A stretch of 64,000 nucleotides of DNA from Hemicordylus capensis. Its lineage: Eukaryota > Chordata > Lepidosauria > Squamata > Cordylidae. The number at the start of each line of letters is the position of its first letter. The first letter of the stretch is position 1. Shown in pieces: positions 61,044 through 64,000 of the stretch. The notes beneath the pieces are model-generated. The model was not told the origin of the DNA and searched no databases. It saw only the letters and a program-made list of their open reading frames with translations. The translations under genes and the position numbers were made by a program. The DNA is taken from positions 19,953,820 through 20,017,819 of the forward strand of contig NC_069670.1 of the NCBI RefSeq assembly GCF_027244095.1. The letters are read 5' to 3'.

Positions 61044-61198
61044 ATATCCAGTTCTGTATGGATCAGAAGCTGCCGACCTCTAACTCCTGGATGTAGAAAA
61101 CGGTTGTGCCTAAAGATGGCCAATCACCTGAAATTTGTTGCCCGCACAGTGATGGTTGCCAATGGAAACGTGGAGGCTGCTTATCGAGTGCTCAACAG
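61044..61198 (+). CDS. MRPS21: MRPS21 exon 2, first coding exon (partial gene)
   Basis: MRPS21 (bS21m) is a small-subunit protein of the mitochondrial ribosome. The exon follows a pyrimidine-rich acceptor (CAG at 61043) and has 72 untranslated bases. The ATG at 61116 opens '[20 protein letters not shown]' then AAYRVLN and two bases of an Arg codon (AG/G) before the donor GTAATG at 61199. Human MRPS21 begins 'MAKHLKFIARTVMV' and has 'SAYRTLNR' at the same point, so the match is unmistakable. The remaining exon, encoding about 59 residues, is not found before 64000 and must lie to the right. Confidence 0.93.
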
Positions 61199-61374
61199 GT
61201 AATGGTTTGTTTTCCTCTTGCTTCACCCAGAAGTGGCTGCATCATTTGGATACAGCAGGTTAATGGCTTTGCTCTTATTGTCCAGCTCAGGGGTTTTCAA
61301 CCCAGGATGCTTTAAAGGGATACATTGGGGTATTCAGAATTCTCCTGACTCACTGGCATGCTATTATTTTTATT

Positions 61375-61610
61375 TTATTTATTTATTATTTTATTTTATT
61401 TATTTACATTTATATCCCGCTCTTCCTCCAAGGAGCCCAGAGTGGTGTAAATACTTAAGTTTCTCTTTACAACAACCCTGTGAAGTAGGTTAGGTTGAGA
61501 GAGAAGTGACTGGCCCAGAGTCACCCAGCAAGTCTCATGGCTGAATGGGGATCTGAACTCGGGTCTCCGCGGTCCCAGTCCAGCCCTCTAACCACTACAC
61601 CACCATTGTC
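61375..61610 (-). repeat. SINE-B in MRPS21 intron 2
   Basis: (ATTT)n tail, 'CCGCTCTTCCTCCAAGGAGC' and 'CTAACCACTACACCACC'. Nearly full length. Confidence 0.9.
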
Positions 61611-61832
61611 TCTCTAGGAGGAGAGGGAGAGGAGGGTCAAGAAACATACCTCCCTCCTCTCCATGTGGCTGGCTAGCTATGGGCTCAGCTCGCCCTGCCC
61701 TGCCCCTCCCTCAGCCTGATTGACAGGCTTGGCACGAGGGAAACACTGGCCGAATGCTCAGCATCAGCATTGCCCTTGCTGGTGAGGCTGTGAGTCAGAC
61801 TGAGGGAGAGGTGGACTCGACCAGCCAGCTTG

Positions 61833-62440
61833 TGGAGGAGAGCTGGTCTTGTGGTAGCCCGCATGAATTGTCCCCTTTGCTAAGCAGGGTCCACCCTAGT
61901 TTGCATTTGAATGGGAGACTGTGTGTGAGTACTGTAAGATATTCCCCTTAGGGGATTCCACTCTGGAATGGAATCTTTATTTCAGTCATTGACCAGACAA
62001 AAATACAACACAATAGACAAGTGGTAACCTCCAGCAATCATGATTCTGCCAGTACTGTACAGTACTTTCTTACAAAACACTGTTTACAATATAACAATAT
62101 ATAGTACAATCGGCACTCATGATTTTACCAATTACTTCCTTACACAGCTTGCAATGTAGCAAACTTTTGCCACGTTGGTGGAAACATTAATATCACTGTC
62201 GAACAAAAGGCTGATGGCCTACCTGGGAATCTAGACAAAATAGGTGAGCCACTCTGGCAAGCACGCAGGTGCTCTTCCATGCAGAAGGCTCCAAGTTCCC
62301 TCCCTGGCAGCATCTCTAAGAGAGGGCTGAGAGAGACTCCTGCCTGCAGCCCTGGAGAAGCTGCTGCCAGTCTGGGTAGGCAATCCTGAGCTAGATGGAC
62401 CAAGGGTCTGTCTCAGTCGAAGGCAGCTTCCTATGTTCCT
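61833..62440 (+). repeat. SINE-A, interrupted
   Basis: The 5S-headed part (61833-61967) and the body with tail (62249-62440) are separated by the insertion listed next. Confidence 0.85.
61968..62248 (-). repeat. Retroposon 3' end nested in SINE-A, exact 9-bp TSD
   Basis: CCACTCTGG is duplicated exactly at 61959-61967 and 62249-62257. On the minus strand the insert ends 'CAATGACTGAAATAAAGATT' and CCATT, i.e. a poly(A)-signal-like 3' end. It is the most complete copy of the GACC..AATAAAG family here. Confidence 0.72.
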
Positions 62441-63131
62441 ACACATGGAGAGGAGAGAGGCAGGGTCAGGTCGAGGTGTGCTGTGGAGCCCTGGCCATGA
62501 AGGCTCTGGAGGACAGGAGGAGGAAGGAAGCCAGCGTGTAGATTTAGGAATTTGGTTGTGTGTGTGTTTGCCTGGTTCCAGGACAGCTTGTATTTTATTT
62601 CCTTTGGCAAGATTTACTTCTGGGAGTCACAATTCTTGGCTGCTTATATGGGGTACCTGAGCTGAACCTTTAAGGTAGCAGGGGTACGCTTGTTTTAAAA
62701 AAGCATGAAAATACCTTGTCTAGCTATTGGCAGTAGCACCCAAGCTATTGGCACTATAAAGAAATATTGAGAATTCTTACTACTAGCGGCTTCATGTAAG
62801 CTGTAATTCATAAGGATTATCTTTAATGCTGCGTTGTTGGGTTCTAGTTTTCTGTGGATGTTTGGCTATAGTGCCCCCTGCTGGCAGAGTATAACAAATT
62901 AGCCTTGTGTTGGCTAAGCTTAAAGGCAGTGTTGCTACGATCACTGTCTTTTGAAAAAGTAGGTACAAAAGTAGTATTCTTTTTCACCAGCGCTAGTTGC
63001 TGTAGCAGTATGCAGACTTCCGAGCGGCAGAGAATTCTTTGGCAGGGCTCAAACTATACCCAGCTCTTTGGCCTTAAGGACTGACTTAACCCATATGGCA
63101 GGAGACTCAGACTGAGGCGCTCCTGCAGAAG
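62441..63131. other. MRPS21 intron 2; nothing recognised
   Basis: No exon of MRPS21 or other gene was found. Confidence 0.45.
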
Positions 63132-63232
63132 CTGGCGTACAACTCCATCATCCCTAGCTGCTGGCCTTTGCGATGGGAGATGATGGGAGTTGTAGTCCAA
63201 CAAGAGGCAGAGGACCACAGTTTAAGACCCCT
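63132..63232. mobile_element. Palindromic MITE
   Basis: 'GTACAACTCCATCATCCCTA' and 'GAGATGATGGGAGTTGTAGT' form inverted arms. Confidence 0.6.
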
Positions 63233-63311
63233 GGCATATGGTGAAGTCCTCTTCAGAGGCCCTTCTCTGGGTATCAATGCCTTTGACAGGGAACAATTGG
63301 GGAGAGGGCCT

Positions 63312-63608
63312 TAGGAACATAGGGTGCTACCTTATACCGAGTCAGATCATTGGTCCTTGTAGCTCAGTATTGTCTACCCTGACTGGCAGCAGCTCTTCAA
63401 GCAGGAGTCTCTCCCAGCCCTCCCTGGAGATGCTGCCAGGGATTGAACCTGGGACCTTCTGCATGCAAAGCAGATGCTCTGCCACTGAGCCATGGCCATG
63501 TCCCTTAAGAAGGGGAATATCTTACAGCGCTCACATGTAGTCACCCATCCAAATGGACACCAGAGAAGACTCTGCTTAGCAAAGGGGACAGTTGCTGCCG
63601 CAAGACAG
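63312..63608 (-). repeat. SINE-A composite retaining both 5S and full tRNA-Ala modules
   Basis: On the minus strand the order is a 5S-like head ('GCTAAGCAGAGTC' and 'TTTGGATGGGTGAC'), a linker, then a tRNA-Ala-like unit of about 72 nt, then the common body and CR1-like tail. The tRNA-like unit has A box 'TGGCTCAGTGGCAGAG', anticodon-arm 'CTGCTTTGCATGCAG' and B box 'GGTTCAATCCC'. Other 5S-headed copies keep only a shrunken tRNA part. Confidence 0.85.
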
Positions 63609-63756
63609 GGCTGTTGCCCATCCCCTGGTGATGAGGAGGGAATTCCCTCCTGGACCCTCAGGTGCTAGGGAGTGGCAGGGCTGACGGAAGTGGTGCAGTG
63701 AGCATGAAGCAAGCACATGGCAGTCGCACACTCTGTCGTCTTTAAAGATGACTTGG

Positions 63757-64000
63757 GAGCATAGGAAGCTGCCATACTGAGTCAGACCCTAGGTCCATCT
63801 CGCTCAGTATTGTCTACATAGACTGGCAGCGGCTTCTCCAAGGTTGCAGGCAGGCGTCTCTCTCAGCCCTACCTTGGAGATGCTGCCAGGGAGGGAACTG
63901 GGAACCTTCTGCATGCAAATGCTCTTCCCAGAGTGGCCCCCTTCCCCTCAGGGGACTATCTCACAGCGCTCTCATGCGGTCTCCCATTCAAATGCAACCC
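63757..64000 (-). repeat. SINE-A, cut by the window edge
   Basis: From 'CATAGGAAGCTGCCATACTG' into the 5S block ('GTCTCCCATTCAAATGCAAC'). Confidence 0.85.

Noticed and set aside
63430-63510. tRNA-Ala gene
   Set aside because: The cloverleaf-like unit is embedded in a SINE with body and tail. It is a SINE head, not a functional tRNA gene.
61200-64000. MRPS21 last coding exon
   Set aside because: No sequence encoding the conserved 'RRYYEKPCRRR' region was found. It must lie beyond the window.

Overview
The window is nuclear DNA from a squamate reptile, most likely a lizard. It is dominated by interspersed repeats of the kind known from squamates: Sauria-type tRNA SINEs, 5S-rRNA-headed SINEs, BovB, CR1, L2 and RLE-type LINEs, Tc1 and hAT DNA transposons. 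Only a small fraction is host coding sequence. Three SINE families recur and are named here as follows. SINE-A has a 5S rRNA-like head and/or a tRNA-Ala-like head, a shared body and a CR1-like 3' tail. SINE-B is Sauria-type. SINE-C has a tRNA-like head and a BovB-like tail.

Two host genes are recognised on the + strand. CIART (CHRONO, the circadian repressor) has five coding exons at 39658-47168 encoding 487 residues, a likely noncoding first exon ending at 34283 in a CpG island with a tandem pair of CACGTG E-boxes, and a poly(A) signal at 47346. MRPS21 (mitochondrial ribosomal protein bS21m) starts 11.7 kb further on, with a noncoding exon ending at 59118 and a first coding exon at 61116-61198; the rest lies beyond the right edge. 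CIART followed by MRPS21 matches the human 1q21 order. A third, less certain gene is on the - strand: a first coding exon encoding a signal peptide (11399-11342) behind a TATA-like box, whose length, phase and ending resemble CA14, a gene also found near CIART in human. A second CpG island at about 24.95-25.35 kb contains a perfect D-box and CCAAT/GC boxes, but no gene could be tied to it.

Layout: 0-11 kb holds SINEs, a 72-bp tandem array, a palindromic Tc1 element and a three-copy ~255-bp tandem repeat. 11-12 kb holds the CA14-like exon. 12-34 kb is repeat-rich, with three RLE-LINE copies next to (ATT)n tracts, an L2 split by a CR1, and the orphan CpG island. 34-47.4 kb is CIART with repeat-filled introns. 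48-51.4 kb holds a ~140-bp tandem array and a BovB LINE with nested insertions. 51.4-58.6 kb is one hAT-type insertion of about 7.1 kb with an exact 8-bp target duplication and further hATs nested inside. 58.6-64 kb is the 5' part of MRPS21, with SINEs, including a SINE-A copy that retains both its 5S and its complete tRNA-Ala modules.
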